The notes: generated by a model from the sequence alone, not told the origin. A DNA stretch of 64,000 bases from Nocardioides guangzhouensis (GCF_004519545.1 NZ_SDKM01000013.1:62001-126000), one strand, 5' to 3'. Counted from the stretch's first letter, positions 38,109-46,543 are shown. Made by a program: numbers and translations.

Positions 38109-39470
38109 CTAGGCCCCGAGGTCGTCCAGCAGGCCCTTGAGCGCCGCCTCGACCGCCCGGTAGTAGGTCGGGTACGCGTAGTGCAGCTCGAGGAGCTCGG
38201 TCACCGGCACCTCCTGCTTGATGGCCAGGCCGAGCAGCCCGATCACCTCGCCGCCGGTCGGCCCGACCACGGTGGCACCGACCAGGATCTTCCGGTCGGC
38301 GTCGGCCACCACCTTGACCAGTCCGTCGGCCTTCGCGATCCAGCCCCGCGACCCGAGGTCACCGGTGGCGACGGCCACGTTCGGGAGCTCGTCGTGAGCC
38401 CGCGCCTCGGACATGCCGGCGGAGGCGACCTCGGGCTCGGTGAAGGTGACCCGGGACACCGACCGGTAGTCGGCCCACGGGCCGTCCTGGCCGAGCACGT
38501 CCCGGACCGCCACGGCCGCCTGGTACATCGACACGTGCGTGAAGGCGCCCTTGCCGGTGATGTCGCCGACCGCCCACAGCCTCTCCCCGGCGCGCATCCG
38601 CTCGTCGGTCGCGACCACTCCCCGCTCGACCGTCGCACCCACCACCCCGAGGCCGATGCCCTCGACGTGGGTCCGCCGGCCGGTGGCGACCAGCAGCTTG
38701 TCGGCGGTCACCTCGCCGTCGCCGACGGCCAGGGTGAACGCGCCGTCGGCGTAGGCCACCTGGGAGACCGCCGCCCCGGTCAGCACCTGGATGCCCTCCG
38801 CGGCGAACGCGGCCTCGAGCTTCTCCCCCGCCTCCGGCTCGTCGTTCGGCAGCAGCCGGTCGGCCGCCTCGACCACGGTCACCCGGACCCCGAAGCGGCT
38901 GAACACCTGCGCGAGCTCCGCGCCGATCGGACCGCCGCCGAGCACCGCCAGCGAGGCGGGCAGCTCGGTGAGCCGGACCGCGTCCCGGTTCGTCCAGTAC
39001 GGCGTGTCCGCGAGGCCGTCGACCGGCGGCACCGCCGGCGAGGTGCCGGTGTTGAGCACCACCCCGCGCCGCGCGGCGTACGTCGTGCCGTCGACCTCGA
39101 CCCGCCCGGGTCCGGTGAGCACCCCGTGGCCGCGGACGAAGGTGGCGCCGGCGTCCTCGAGCCGCTTGACCGCCGCGGTGTCGTCCCAGTCGTCGGTCGC
39201 CTCGTCGCGGATCCGTGCGGCGACCGGCCCCCAGTCGGGGTGCACCTCCGCGGTGCCGCCGAACTCGGGGACCCGCCGGGCGGCGTCGAGCTCGCGGGCC
39301 GCGGCGATCATCATCTTGGACGGCACGCACCCGAAGTACGGGCACTCTCCGCCGACCAGCCGCTCGTCGACCGCGACGACGTCCAGCCCGGCCCGGCCGA
39401 GCTTGATCGCCGCGTGCTCACCTCCCGGACCGAGCCCGAGCACCACCACGTCGACCTCGTGCGTCGTCAT
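38109..39470 (-). CDS. FAD-dependent pyridine nucleotide-disulfide oxidoreductase, lipoamide-dehydrogenase-like
   Basis: A 453-aa two-dinucleotide-domain flavoprotein. FAD motif VVVLGLGPGGEHAAIKLGRA, redox disulfide GGECPYFGCVPSKM, NAD(P) motif LAVLGGGPIGAELAQVFSR and second FAD motif LWAVGDITGKGAFTHVS are intact. The C-terminal His-Pro-Thr motif reads AYPTYYRAVEAAL: Tyr replaces the catalytic His while the Glu is kept. So it is probably not a classical lipoamide dehydrogenase or mycothione reductase. ATG at 39470 follows GGTGGGGG; a GTG three codons earlier is possible. Confidence 0.85.
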   Translation of the reverse strand: MTTHEVDVVVLGLGPGGEHAAIKLGRAGLDVVAVDERLVGGECPYFGCVPSKMMIAAARELDAARRVPEFGGTAEVHPDWGPVAARIRDEATDDWDDTAAVKRLEDAGATFVRGHGVLTGPGRVEVDGTTYAARRGVVLNTGTSPAVPPVDGLADTPYWTNRDAVRLTELPASLAVLGGGPIGAELAQVFSRFGVRVTVVEAADRLLPNDEPEAGEKLEAAFAAEGIQVLTGAAVSQVAYADGAFTLAVGDGEVTADKLLVATGRRTHVEGIGLGVVGATVERGVVATDERMRAGERLWAVGDITGKGAFTHVSMYQAAVAVRDVLGQDGPWADYRSVSRVTFTEPEVASAGMSEARAHDELPNVAVATGDLGSRGWIAKADGLVKVVADADRKILVGATVVGPTGGEVIGLLGLAIKQEVPVTELLELHYAYPTYYRAVEAALKGLLDDLGA

Positions 39471-39515
39471 GGCCCCCACCCTGTCAGTCCGGTCAAGACC
39501 GGCCCCGGCGCTGCG

Positions 39516-40346
39516 CTACGTCGACAGGTGCCGGGCGCGGGCGAACTGGAAGAGGCCGTAGCAGGCGATGCCGGCCGCCAGCGCCATCAGGAGGTAGGGC
39601 CCGAACGGCTGCTGGAGCACCTTGTGCAGCGCCTTGTCGGTGCTGCCGGACTTGCCCGGGTCCTGGGTGAACGCCGCGTAGACGAACAGCACGCCGACCA
39701 GGCCGATCGCGATCCCCTTGGCGATGTAGCCGACCTTCCCGAACAGCAGGTAGGCCTTGCCCGCCTCGCCGCTCTTGCCCTCGGTTGCCAGCTTCTTCTG
39801 GTGCTTCTCGTTCCAGGCCATGTAGATCTGCGAGCCGCCGTACCCGATGACCGCCACCCCGATGAGGCCGACCCAGAAGGGTCCCCCGGGCAGCGCGAGG
39901 ATCTTCGCCGTGACGCCCTTCGTGCCACTGCCACCGCCACCGCCACTGCCCAAGGCGATGCTGAGCGCGCTCCAGCCGATGGCGCCGTAGATGATGGCCT
40001 TGACGAGGTCCATGGCGCGATGCCGCCAGAGCTCGCCGCCCTCCTCGCCCCAGTGGCCGAAGAAGACGTCGAAGAGCCGCCACAGCACGAGCACGAACAT
40101 CCCGACGGCGACGAGCACGATGAGGATGCTGCCTCCCGGCTGCTCCGCGAGCTGGGCCACGGCTCCCTTGCTGGTGACCTTCCCCTCGTAGTCCCCGAGC
40201 GCGAGCTGGAACGCCAGCCAGGCCAGTACCAGGTAGACCAGTCCGTAGACGACCAGTCCGAAACGCACCGCCTTGTCGAACCACTCGCTGTCGTCCGCCC
40301 GGCGGCCGATGTCGTGCACCTTGTCGGTGATGCCGTTCGTGGTCAT
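39516..40346 (-). CDS. DUF1206 multi-pass membrane protein
   Basis: A 276-aa protein with about six membrane segments in three similar pairs (GLVVYGLVYLVLAWLAFQL, AIIYGAIGWSALSIALG and YIAKGIAIGLVGVLFVYA begin the repeats), the DUF1206 pattern. A short Gly-rich linker follows the third segment. Function unknown. It precedes the reductase gene by 45 nt on the same strand and is divergent from the aminotransferase gene. Confidence 0.88.
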   Translation of the reverse strand: MTTNGITDKVHDIGRRADDSEWFDKAVRFGLVVYGLVYLVLAWLAFQLALGDYEGKVTSKGAVAQLAEQPGGSILIVLVAVGMFVLVLWRLFDVFFGHWGEEGGELWRHRAMDLVKAIIYGAIGWSALSIALGSGGGGGSGTKGVTAKILALPGGPFWVGLIGVAVIGYGGSQIYMAWNEKHQKKLATEGKSGEAGKAYLLFGKVGYIAKGIAIGLVGVLFVYAAFTQDPGKSGSTDKALHKVLQQPFGPYLLMALAAGIACYGLFQFARARHLST

Positions 40347-40432
40347 CGCGTCCTCCCCTCTCCCGTGGAATCCACCGGACGTCGTACCCACTCCGGCGGA
40401 TTCCAGCACCCCGGGAAATCCGCCCGGCACCC

Positions 40433-40438
40433 TAGGCT
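40433..40438 (+). promoter_or_regulatory. -10 box (TAGGCT) of the leaderless aminotransferase transcript
   Basis: TAGGCT followed by exactly 6 nt and the ATG at 40445; no SD. Strong leaderless signature. Confidence 0.55.
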
Positions 40439-40444
40439 GCCGGT

Positions 40445-41401
40445 ATGGCCCACGGAACCCACGACCACGCCGACGACCCCCGCAACGCCGAGGTGCTGGT
40501 GTGGGTCAACGGCGAGCTGCACCCCCGTGACCGCGCGGTGGTCTCGGTCTTCGACTCCGGCTTCGTGCTCGGTGACGGCGTCTGGGAGGGGCTGCGGGTC
40601 AGCGGCGGTCATCCGGCGTTCCTCGAGAAGCACCTCGACCGGCTCGAGGAGGGCGCCCGGGCGATCATGATGGACCTCGGCATGTCCCGGGACGCGCTGA
40701 CCACGGCGATCTACGACACGCTGTCGGCCAACCGGATGTCCGACGGCGTGCACGTGCGGCTGATGGTCACGCGGGGCGTGAAGTCCACGCCGTACCAGGA
40801 CCCCCGGGTCACCGTGGGTCCCGCGACAGTGGTGATCATCGCCGAGCACAAGGAGCCGATGCCGGCCACGGTCACCGAGGGCATCACGCTGTTCACGACG
40901 CACGTGCGCCGCGCCACCCCGGACACCCTGGACCCGAAGCTCAACGCGCACAGCAAGCTCAACGACATCACCGCATGCATCCAGGCCTACACGGCCGGCG
41001 CGGACGAGGCGCTGATGCTGGACCCGCACGGGTTCGTGGCGACCTGCAACAGCACCCACTTCTTCATCGTCACCCGTGACGGAGAGGTCTGGACCTCCGA
41101 CGGGCGGTTCTGCCTCGGCGGGATCACCCGCGGCAACGTGCTGGAGGTGTGCCGGGCCAGCGACATCCCGGCCCGGGAGACGACGTTCAGTCTGACCGAC
41201 GTCTACAGCGCCTCGGAGGCGTTCGTGACCGGGACCTTCGCCGGCGTGGTGCCGGTCCGGGCGGTGGACGGGCGCACCATCGGCACCGGTCACCGGGGGC
41301 CGGTGGTGGAGCGGCTCCAGGGCCTGTACGCCGAGCACGTGCGGGCGGACGTCGCGGGGCGGAGCCCTGCCTCGGGCATCACCGGAGGGAGCCGGTCATG
41401 A
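40445..41401 (+). CDS. Class IV PLP aminotransferase (BCAT/D-amino-acid transaminase-like)
   Basis: A 318-aa fold-type IV aminotransferase: VVSVFDSGFVLGDGVWEGLR, FLEKHLDRLEEGARAI, VHVRLMVTRG, GFVATCNSTHFFIV and FCLGGITRGNVLEVCR (PLP phosphate). The PLP lysine is Lys165 or Lys171 in DPKLNAHSKLNDI; spacing to the Asn differs from standard members. Substrate could be branched-chain or D-amino acids, or aminodeoxychorismate-like. Its stop overlaps the sulfotransferase-like gene start (ATGA). Plants have a fused version of this pair. Confidence 0.86.
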   Translation: MAHGTHDHADDPRNAEVLVWVNGELHPRDRAVVSVFDSGFVLGDGVWEGLRVSGGHPAFLEKHLDRLEEGARAIMMDLGMSRDALTTAIYDTLSANRMSDGVHVRLMVTRGVKSTPYQDPRVTVGPATVVIIAEHKEPMPATVTEGITLFTTHVRRATPDTLDPKLNAHSKLNDITACIQAYTAGADEALMLDPHGFVATCNSTHFFIVTRDGEVWTSDGRFCLGGITRGNVLEVCRASDIPARETTFSLTDVYSASEAFVTGTFAGVVPVRAVDGRTIGTGHRGPVVERLQGLYAEHVRADVAGRSPASGITGGSRS

Positions 41402-42108
41402 CCGTCCGCGTGGCGATGTGGTCGGGTCCGCGCAACATCTCCACGGCGATGATGCGGGCCTGGGAGAACCGCCCGGACTGCACGGTGGTGGACGAGCCGT
41501 TCTACGCGGCGTACCTCGTCCGGACCGGTCTCGACCACCCCGGGCGCGACGCGGTGGTCGCCTCCCAGCCGACGGACGCGGAGGCGGTGGTGGCGGCGCT
41601 GCAGGCGCCCACGGGCTCCCCCGTGCACTACGCCAAGCACATGACCCACCACCTCGCGGACGACATGGACCTCGGCTGGGTGACCGGGTTCCGCAACGTG
41701 CTGCTGATCCGGGACCCGGCCGAGGTGGTCGCCTCCTACGTGCGATCCCGCGAGTCGTGCGAGCCCCAGGACATCGGGCTGCTCCAGCAGGAGCGGCTGA
41801 TGGACGCCTTCCCCGAAGGCACCCCGGTCATCGACGCCGGCGACTTCCTGCACGACCCGGAGGCCCACCTGCGCTGGCTGTGCGGGTGGCTCGACATCGA
41901 CTTCACCGACCGGATGCTGCACTGGCCGGCCGGGCCGCGCGACAGCGACGGCGTGTGGGCGCCGTACTGGTACGCCGCGGTGCAGCAGTCGACCGGCTTC
42001 CAGCCGTGGCGCCCCCGCGAGATCGACCTCTCTCCGCACGACACGGCGGTCGCCGAGACCTGCCGGCCGGCGTACGACGCGTTGCACGAGCGGCGGCTGC
42101 GACTATGA
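41398..42108 (+). CDS. Sulfotransferase-like P-loop protein
   Basis: A 236-aa protein whose N-terminus VAMWSGPRNISTAMMRAWEN resembles the 5'-phosphosulfate loop of PAPS sulfotransferases. The 3'-phosphate region resembles FRNVLLIRDPAEVVASYVRS, including the conserved Arg and Ser. Acceptor unknown; the related plant fusion proteins are also uncharacterised. Overlaps the aminotransferase by 4 nt, so a common pathway, perhaps sulfation or phosphoryl-group recognition of an amino-acid-derived product, is inferred. Confidence 0.82.
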   Translation: MTVRVAMWSGPRNISTAMMRAWENRPDCTVVDEPFYAAYLVRTGLDHPGRDAVVASQPTDAEAVVAALQAPTGSPVHYAKHMTHHLADDMDLGWVTGFRNVLLIRDPAEVVASYVRSRESCEPQDIGLLQQERLMDAFPEGTPVIDAGDFLHDPEAHLRWLCGWLDIDFTDRMLHWPAGPRDSDGVWAPYWYAAVQQSTGFQPWRPREIDLSPHDTAVAETCRPAYDALHERRLRL

Positions 42109-42186
42109 CCGGAATCGGTGCGCCCGACGGCGCCCTCGTTCTACGGTTCTCCCCAGGGGGTGCGGGTTGCCAGACGGGAGACGGTG

Positions 42187-43281
42187 ATGACGAGGGATCG
42201 CGCGTCCGAGGTCGGTGCCGTGCTGGCGGTGCTGGTGCTCGGGCTGCTCGTGGGCATCGACGCGCTGACGGGCGAGAAGGTGATCCTGACCCCGATGTAC
42301 GGGCTGGCCCCGCTGATCGCCTGTGCGGTGGTGCCCCCGGCGGGGACCGCAGCGGTGGGGGTCCTGGCTGTCGCCGCGGCGGTCGCGTCGGGCTCGTGGA
42401 ACGACACCTTCGGGGAAGCCCAGCACAACGTCCGCGTCCTCAACGTCCTGCTGGTCAGCGCCGCCGCGGTGACCATCGCCGCGGTCCGGGTGCACCGGGA
42501 GCACCGCCTCGAGCAGGTGGAGGCGATCGCCGAGGCCGCCCAGCGCGCGATCCTGCCGGTCCTGCCGCACCGGGCGGGCGAGGTGCTGATCGCCTCCCGC
42601 TACCGCTCCGCCGCGCACGGCGCCCTGGTCGGCGGGGACCTCTACGACTGCTACCACTCCGAGGCACACACCCGGCTGCTCATCGGCGACGTCCGGGGCA
42701 AGGGCATCGCCGGTGTCGAGCAGGCGGCCCGCGTGATCCGGGCGTTCCGCCAGTCGGCCGCGCTGCGCGAGACGCTGGTCGAGGTGGCGCACGAGATGGA
42801 CGACTACCTCGCGGGCTTCTTCGGGGACGAGGAGTTCGTCACCGCCCTGCTGGTGGAGGTGAGCGGTCCCGGCGAGCTGACCCTGCTCGATGCCGGCCAC
42901 CCGCCGCCGCAGCTGGTCCGGGCCGGAGGCGGCAGCACGCTGGTCGAGCTGCCGGCCGGGCCGCCGCTGGGTCTCGGCCTCGGACCGGCGGAGTACGCCT
43001 CGACCACCGTCCACTGGGGACCCGGCGACCGGATGCTGATGTACACCGACGGCCTGAGCGAGGCCCGGGACGCGGCCGGACGGTTCATGGCGCTGACCTC
43101 CCTGGTGCCGCACCTGCGGGACGCGGGCACGCTCGACGGCGCGCTGGACCAGCTCCTCGAGGACGTGGCCGGGCACGTCCCGCGCGGGCGGCTCGAGGAC
43201 GACCTCGCGCTGGTGCTGCTCCAGAACGTCGGCAGCCGGCCGGCCACACCCCGGCCCGAGGTCATTGAGGTCAGGATCTGA
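42187..43281 (+). CDS. Membrane-anchored SpoIIE/RsbU-type PP2C phosphatase
   Basis: A 364-aa Ser/Thr phosphatase. Three or four N-terminal membrane helices (about 8-100: VLAVLVLGLLVGIDAL, PLIACAVVPPAGTAAVGVL, VLNVLLVSAAAVTIAAV), a linker helix, then a full PP2C-like domain: LVGGDLYDCYH, LLIGDVRGKGIAGVEQA, LLDAGHPPPQLV, LMYTDGLSEARD and LEDDLALVLL with all metal acidic residues. Such enzymes dephosphorylate anti-sigma antagonists. No RsbV/RsbW pair is adjacent. ATG at 42187 has GGGAG 6 nt upstream. Confidence 0.88.
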   Translation: MTRDRASEVGAVLAVLVLGLLVGIDALTGEKVILTPMYGLAPLIACAVVPPAGTAAVGVLAVAAAVASGSWNDTFGEAQHNVRVLNVLLVSAAAVTIAAVRVHREHRLEQVEAIAEAAQRAILPVLPHRAGEVLIASRYRSAAHGALVGGDLYDCYHSEAHTRLLIGDVRGKGIAGVEQAARVIRAFRQSAALRETLVEVAHEMDDYLAGFFGDEEFVTALLVEVSGPGELTLLDAGHPPPQLVRAGGGSTLVELPAGPPLGLGLGPAEYASTTVHWGPGDRMLMYTDGLSEARDAAGRFMALTSLVPHLRDAGTLDGALDQLLEDVAGHVPRGRLEDDLALVLLQNVGSRPATPRPEVIEVRI

Positions 43282-43303
43282 CCGCAACGCTTCCTACGCT
43301 GGG

Positions 43304-43309
43304 GACACC
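43304..43309 (+). promoter_or_regulatory. -10 box of the VOC gene
   Basis: TACGCT (TANNNT) about 20 nt before the VOC ATG, with GAGAGGA as SD in between. Confidence 0.35.
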
Positions 43310-43328
43310 CCACCGAGAGGATGCAGTC

Positions 43329-43709
43329 ATGGACTTCAGGATCGAGCTCGTGCCGCTGGCGGTCACCGACGTCGACCGCGCCAAGGCGTTCTACGGCGAG
43401 ACGGTCGGCTGGAACGTCGACCACGACCAGACCATCTCCTCGGAGCTCCGCTTCGTCCAGGTCACCCCACCGGGCTCCGCCTGCTCGATCTGCTTCGGCA
43501 CCGGGCTGCAGATGATGGCCGAGGGCTCGTCCCAGTTCGTCCAGGCCGTGGTCGCGGACGCCGATGCGGCGCTCGCCGACCTCCAGGGCCGCGGCGTCGA
43601 ATGCCGGGGCGTGGACGAGCAGGCGTGGGGCCGGTTCGTCTACTTCGAGGACCCCGACGGCAACCGCTGGGCGCTCCAGGAGCTCCCCGACCACAGCCGG
43701 CAGTCCTGA
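43329..43709 (+). CDS. VOC/glyoxalase-superfamily protein
   Basis: A 126-aa single VOC domain with paired beta-alpha-beta-beta-beta modules: LVPLAVTDVDRAKAFYGETV, GWNVDHDQTI and GRFVYFEDPDGNRWALQELP (metal Glu near the end). Metal ligand His in the first module is not evident, so it may be non-enzymatic. Substrate unknown. Convergent with nusB (20 bp). Confidence 0.85.
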   Translation: MDFRIELVPLAVTDVDRAKAFYGETVGWNVDHDQTISSELRFVQVTPPGSACSICFGTGLQMMAEGSSQFVQAVVADADAALADLQGRGVECRGVDEQAWGRFVYFEDPDGNRWALQELPDHSRQS

Positions 43710-43729
43710 CCGACGCCGCGGGCGCGACC

Positions 43730-44134
43730 TCAGGCGGTCGGGCGGTTGCGCAGGATGGTGCCGAGCACGCCGTTGACGAACGCCGGCGACTCGTCGGTGG
43801 ACAGCTCCCGGACCAGGCCGACCGCCTCCGAGACCGCGACCGCGTCGGGCACGTCGTCGACGTACAGCATCTCGAAGACGCCGAGCCGCAGGACGTTGCG
43901 GTCGACCGCCGGCATCCGCGCCAGCGTCCACCCCTCCGAGGCGCCCGCGAGCAGCTCGTCGATGCCGTCACGCTCGGCGACGACGCCGCGCACCAGGGTC
44001 ACGGTGTAGTCGTTGGTCGGCGCCTCGCCCTCGGCGATGGCCCGGTCCAGCGCCTGCCCGGGGTCCTCGCCCCGCAGCTCGCTGGCGTAGAGCAGGTCGA
44101 GCGCACGCTTGCGTGCCTTGGTTCGTGCGGCCAT
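43730..44134 (-). CDS. nusB: Transcription antitermination factor NusB
   Basis: Binds boxA RNA with S10/NusE for rRNA antitermination. The 134-aa all-helical protein has KARKRALDLLYASELRGEDP, VVAERDGIDELLAGASEGW, RMPAVDRNVLRLGVFEMLY and AVSEAVGLVRELSTDESPAF, ending GVLGTILRN. Follows efp by 42 nt. Confidence 0.97.
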   Translation of the reverse strand: MAARTKARKRALDLLYASELRGEDPGQALDRAIAEGEAPTNDYTVTLVRGVVAERDGIDELLAGASEGWTLARMPAVDRNVLRLGVFEMLYVDDVPDAVAVSEAVGLVRELSTDESPAFVNGVLGTILRNRPTA

Positions 44135-44176
44135 CGTCGTGTGCTGTCTCCGGGGTCGGATCGGGTCGGCGGGGCG

Positions 44177-44740
44177 TCAGGAGGAGACGCGGCCGAGGTA
44201 CGACGAGTCGCGGGTGTCGACCTTGACCCGCTCACCGGTCGTGATGAACAGCGGCACGTTGATCGTGTGGCCGGTCTCGAGCGTGGCCGGCTTGGTGCCG
44301 CCGGTCGAGCGGTCCCCTTGCAGGCCGGGCTCGGTGTAGGTGATCTCGAGCTCGACCGACGCCGGGAGCTCGATGTAGAGGACGCGGCCGTCGTTGGTGG
44401 CGACGATCGCCTCCTGGTTCTCCAGCATGAAGTTCTTCGCGTCGCCGACGATCTCCGGCCCGACCTCGATCTGGTCGTAGGTGCCGGTGTCCATGAAGAC
44501 GTAGGACGTGCCGTCGTTGTAGAGGTACTGCATCGTGCGCTTGTCGACGTTCGCCACGTCGACCTTCACGTCGGCGTTGAAGGTCTTGTCCACCGTCTTG
44601 CCCGACTCGACGTTCTTCAGCTTGGTCCGCACGACCGCGCCGCCCTTGCCGGGCTTGTGGTGCTGGAACCAGATGACCTGCCAGAGCTGGCCGTCGAGGT
44701 TGAGAACCATGCCGTTCTTCAGGTCGTTGGTGGTAGCCAT
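44177..44740 (-). CDS. efp: Elongation factor P
   Basis: Relieves ribosome stalling at polyproline. The 187-aa product has three beta domains; the P-site loop is [18 protein letters not shown] with an unmodified-type Lys at the tip. Other motifs are [26 protein letters not shown] and the C-terminal [26 protein letters not shown] -10 box lies about 50 nt upstream (44795-44790). The polyproline-rich protein at 45007 is divergent from it. Confidence 0.97.
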   Translation of the reverse strand: MATTNDLKNGMVLNLDGQLWQVIWFQHHKPGKGGAVVRTKLKNVESGKTVDKTFNADVKVDVANVDKRTMQYLYNDGTSYVFMDTGTYDQIEVGPEIVGDAKNFMLENQEAIVATNDGRVLYIELPASVELEITYTEPGLQGDRSTGGTKPATLETGHTINVPLFITTGERVKVDTRDSSYLGRVSS

Positions 44741-44789
44741 CGTGCGCGCGTGCCTCTTCGTCGTGGGTGTCGTTCGTGGTCGGCGGCCG

Positions 44790-44795
44790 AGTCTA
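44790..44795 (-). promoter_or_regulatory. efp -10 box
   Basis: TAGACT (TANNNT) about 50 nt before the efp ATG; no clear -35. Confidence 0.4.
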
Positions 44796-44924
44796 GTGCC
44801 GGGCGGGGTACGGCGCCGCATCGACGGGTGACGGAAAGTTTCGGTGACCGTGTAACGCCCGGGCCGGGTCGTGACATGAGGCTTGGCAGGAGGGTTGTTG
44901 TTCCCCCGCGGCGATCCTCCCGAC

Positions 44925-44982
44925 CCGAAGCGGATGCTCCGGCGGGAACCGACCCCCGCGGTCCCGTCGGAGCATCCTTCGG
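44925..44982 (+). promoter_or_regulatory. Long imperfect stem-loop in the leader of the 45007 gene
   Basis: CCGAAGCGGATGCTCCGGCG (from 44925) pairs with CGTCGGAGCATCCTTCGG (to 44982) with one bulge and one mismatch, about 18 bp, loop about 15 nt. It ends 24 nt before the GTG. It might control expression of the membrane protein and downstream sigma factor. Confidence 0.6.
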
Positions 44983-45006
44983 TCGACGACGAGACGAGAG
45001 AGAGCC

Positions 45007-45930
45007 GTGACACCCGAACGCGACCCGGACCTGCGCGTGGCACCGCCGCGCGTGGCGTCCGACGAGGCGTTCATGGCACGTCTGGCCGCCGTCGCAGGTG
45101 CGGCCACCGAGCGGGAGCGCCGGCGTACGGCGTCCGCGCCGCGCATGCTGCTGGCCGCGGCCAGCGTCGCCGCCATCGCCACCGGCGGGGCGTTCGTCGC
45201 CGCCCAGGTCGTGGCTCCCGACCCGTCCCCCTCGCGGCCGGCGACGCCCCCGGCGGAGCGGCCGGCCCCGGCCACCGCCACCGTCCGCCTCGTCGACCGG
45301 GACGGCACCGACGGGTCCGCCTCCCACGACGACAGCCCGGCCAGTCGCGGCGAGCGGGCGCTCGACCACGACCCGGCGGCCCCCGAGGCCGCCGGCGGCG
45401 GGTCCCGCGGCGACCGGTCCGGGCAGGAGCCCGGGTCGGCCCCGTCGAACGGGGCCCGCAGCGGTGCCGAACCCGCCACCGGCCACCCCACCGGCCACCC
45501 CACCGGCCAGCCCACCGACCACCCCACCGACCACCCCACCGGTCCTCCGTCCGACCGGCCCACCGACCCGCCCACCGACCAGCCGCCCGGGGACGCCCCG
45601 GGCGACGAGCCGTCCGAGGGCCCCGGGGACGCCGGCCGGATGCCCGGGCCCGCGATCGAGGAGCCGACCCCCGCTCCCGGGCCCGACCGGCCGTTCCCCG
45701 ACGACCAGGACGAGGGCGAGCAGACCCTGCAGTGGTGGGCCGCGGTACCCCGCGCCGGCGACACGCTGGACAGGTCATCGACGTGGAGCCAGTTCGTGCG
45801 TGAGACTGTCTCCCGGCGGGGGCCGCATCACGGAGCAAGGGGTGTGAACGGTTGGCAGCCGAGGTCGACCTCGTCGAACGTGCCCGCGTCGGAGACGCTG
45901 ACGCCTGGCGTCAGCTCTACGAGTCCCTGA
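45007..45930 (+). CDS. Single-pass membrane protein with Pro/Thr repeats, possibly a sigma partner
   Basis: A 307-aa frame. About 46 cytoplasmic residues ([20 protein letters not shown]), one membrane helix (47-68, [20 protein letters not shown]), then a long extracellular Pro/Thr/Asp-rich region with GHPT/DHPT repeats (159 to about 193). No zinc anti-sigma motif. GTG start has GAGAGAG upstream. The 3' end overlaps the sigma factor by 79 nt and its last about 55 codons lose the high-GC third-position bias. A one-base shift near 45760 would give an ending [10 protein letters not shown] with a stop at 45803, so a frameshift is possible. Confidence 0.6.
   Translation: MTPERDPDLRVAPPRVASDEAFMARLAAVAGAATERERRRTASAPRMLLAAASVAAIATGGAFVAAQVVAPDPSPSRPATPPAERPAPATATVRLVDRDGTDGSASHDDSPASRGERALDHDPAAPEAAGGGSRGDRSGQEPGSAPSNGARSGAEPATGHPTGHPTGQPTDHPTDHPTGPPSDRPTDPPTDQPPGDAPGDEPSEGPGDAGRMPGPAIEEPTPAPGPDRPFPDDQDEGEQTLQWWAAVPRAGDTLDRSSTWSQFVRETVSRRGPHHGARGVNGWQPRSTSSNVPASETLTPGVSSTSP
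45481..45585 (+). repeat. 12-bp coding repeats for (G/D)HPT
   Basis: Tandem units of the type GGCCACCCCACC / GACCACCCCACC encode GHPT, GQPT and DHPT tetrapeptides in the extracellular region of the 45007 protein, degenerating toward the 3' side. Unit number is likely to vary between strains. Confidence 0.85.
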
Positions 45931-46448
45931 CCGGCCGGCTGCTGGTCTGGCTCCGCACCCGCCCCAGCGGCGACTGCGCCGTCTCCGCCGAGGACCTGGT
46001 CGCCGAGACCTGGCTGGTCGCGGCCCAGCGGGTCGCCCATTTCTCCGGCGGCACCGACGAGTTCGCCGGGTGGCTGTTCGGCATCGCCCGCAACCTCGCC
46101 AGCAACACCCGCCGTCGCGCCCGTCGCCGGGCCACCGACCCGCACCCGGTCGAGGCGGACCCGCTCTGGGGCACGCTCGAGACCCATGCCGGCGAGATCG
46201 ACGGGGCCGACTGGGTGCGCCGTACCCTCGCCCGCCTCCCCCGCCGCGAGGGCGAGGTCCTCGCGCTCACCGAGGTGGTGGGCCTCGACGTCACCGCCAC
46301 CGCCACGGCGCTCGGGATCAGCCCCACCGCGGTCCGGGTCGCCCGGCACCGCGGCCTGACCAGGCTGCGTCGTGTCCCCGTGCCGCAGCAGGCCAGCGCC
46401 CCCGCAATCGAGTCGCTGATGGGCAGCCAGTCCGCCTCCCCCGCCTGA
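45852..46448 (+). CDS. ECF-type RNA polymerase sigma factor
   Basis: A 198-aa sigma-70-family protein with region 2 ([57 protein letters not shown]) and region 4 (LPRREGEVLALTEVVGLDVT, ALGISPTAVRVARHRGLTRL). Start inferred as TTG at 45852, 9 nt after AAGGGG; no ATG/GTG fits. No classical zinc anti-sigma gene is adjacent; the upstream membrane protein is a candidate partner. The pair sits on the plus strand between aroQ and efp, which are neighbours in many relatives. Confidence 0.85.
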   Translation: MAAEVDLVERARVGDADAWRQLYESLTGRLLVWLRTRPSGDCAVSAEDLVAETWLVAAQRVAHFSGGTDEFAGWLFGIARNLASNTRRRARRRATDPHPVEADPLWGTLETHAGEIDGADWVRRTLARLPRREGEVLALTEVVGLDVTATATALGISPTAVRVARHRGLTRLRRVPVPQQASAPAIESLMGSQSASPA

Positions 46449-46468
46449 CCCGTCCCGGCGTTTCGCAC

Positions 46469-46518
46469 GTTCTGGTCGAGTTCCTGGAGCCCAAGGGGGC
46501 GGTCCAGCCACACCGTGC
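46469..46518. terminator. Possible bidirectional terminator between the sigma gene and aroQ
   Basis: CGCACG (46469-46474) and CGTGCG (46513-46518) bracket a region with further complementary CTGG/CCAG patches, between two convergent genes. Imperfect and without U-tract; weak. Confidence 0.25.
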
Positions 46519-46543
46519 GACATGCCCGGTCATCGCGGTGAGC

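Noticed and set aside
45481..45585. Noncoding tandem repeat
   Set aside because: The 12-bp units stay in frame with the membrane protein and keep coding bias, so they are coding tetrapeptide repeats.
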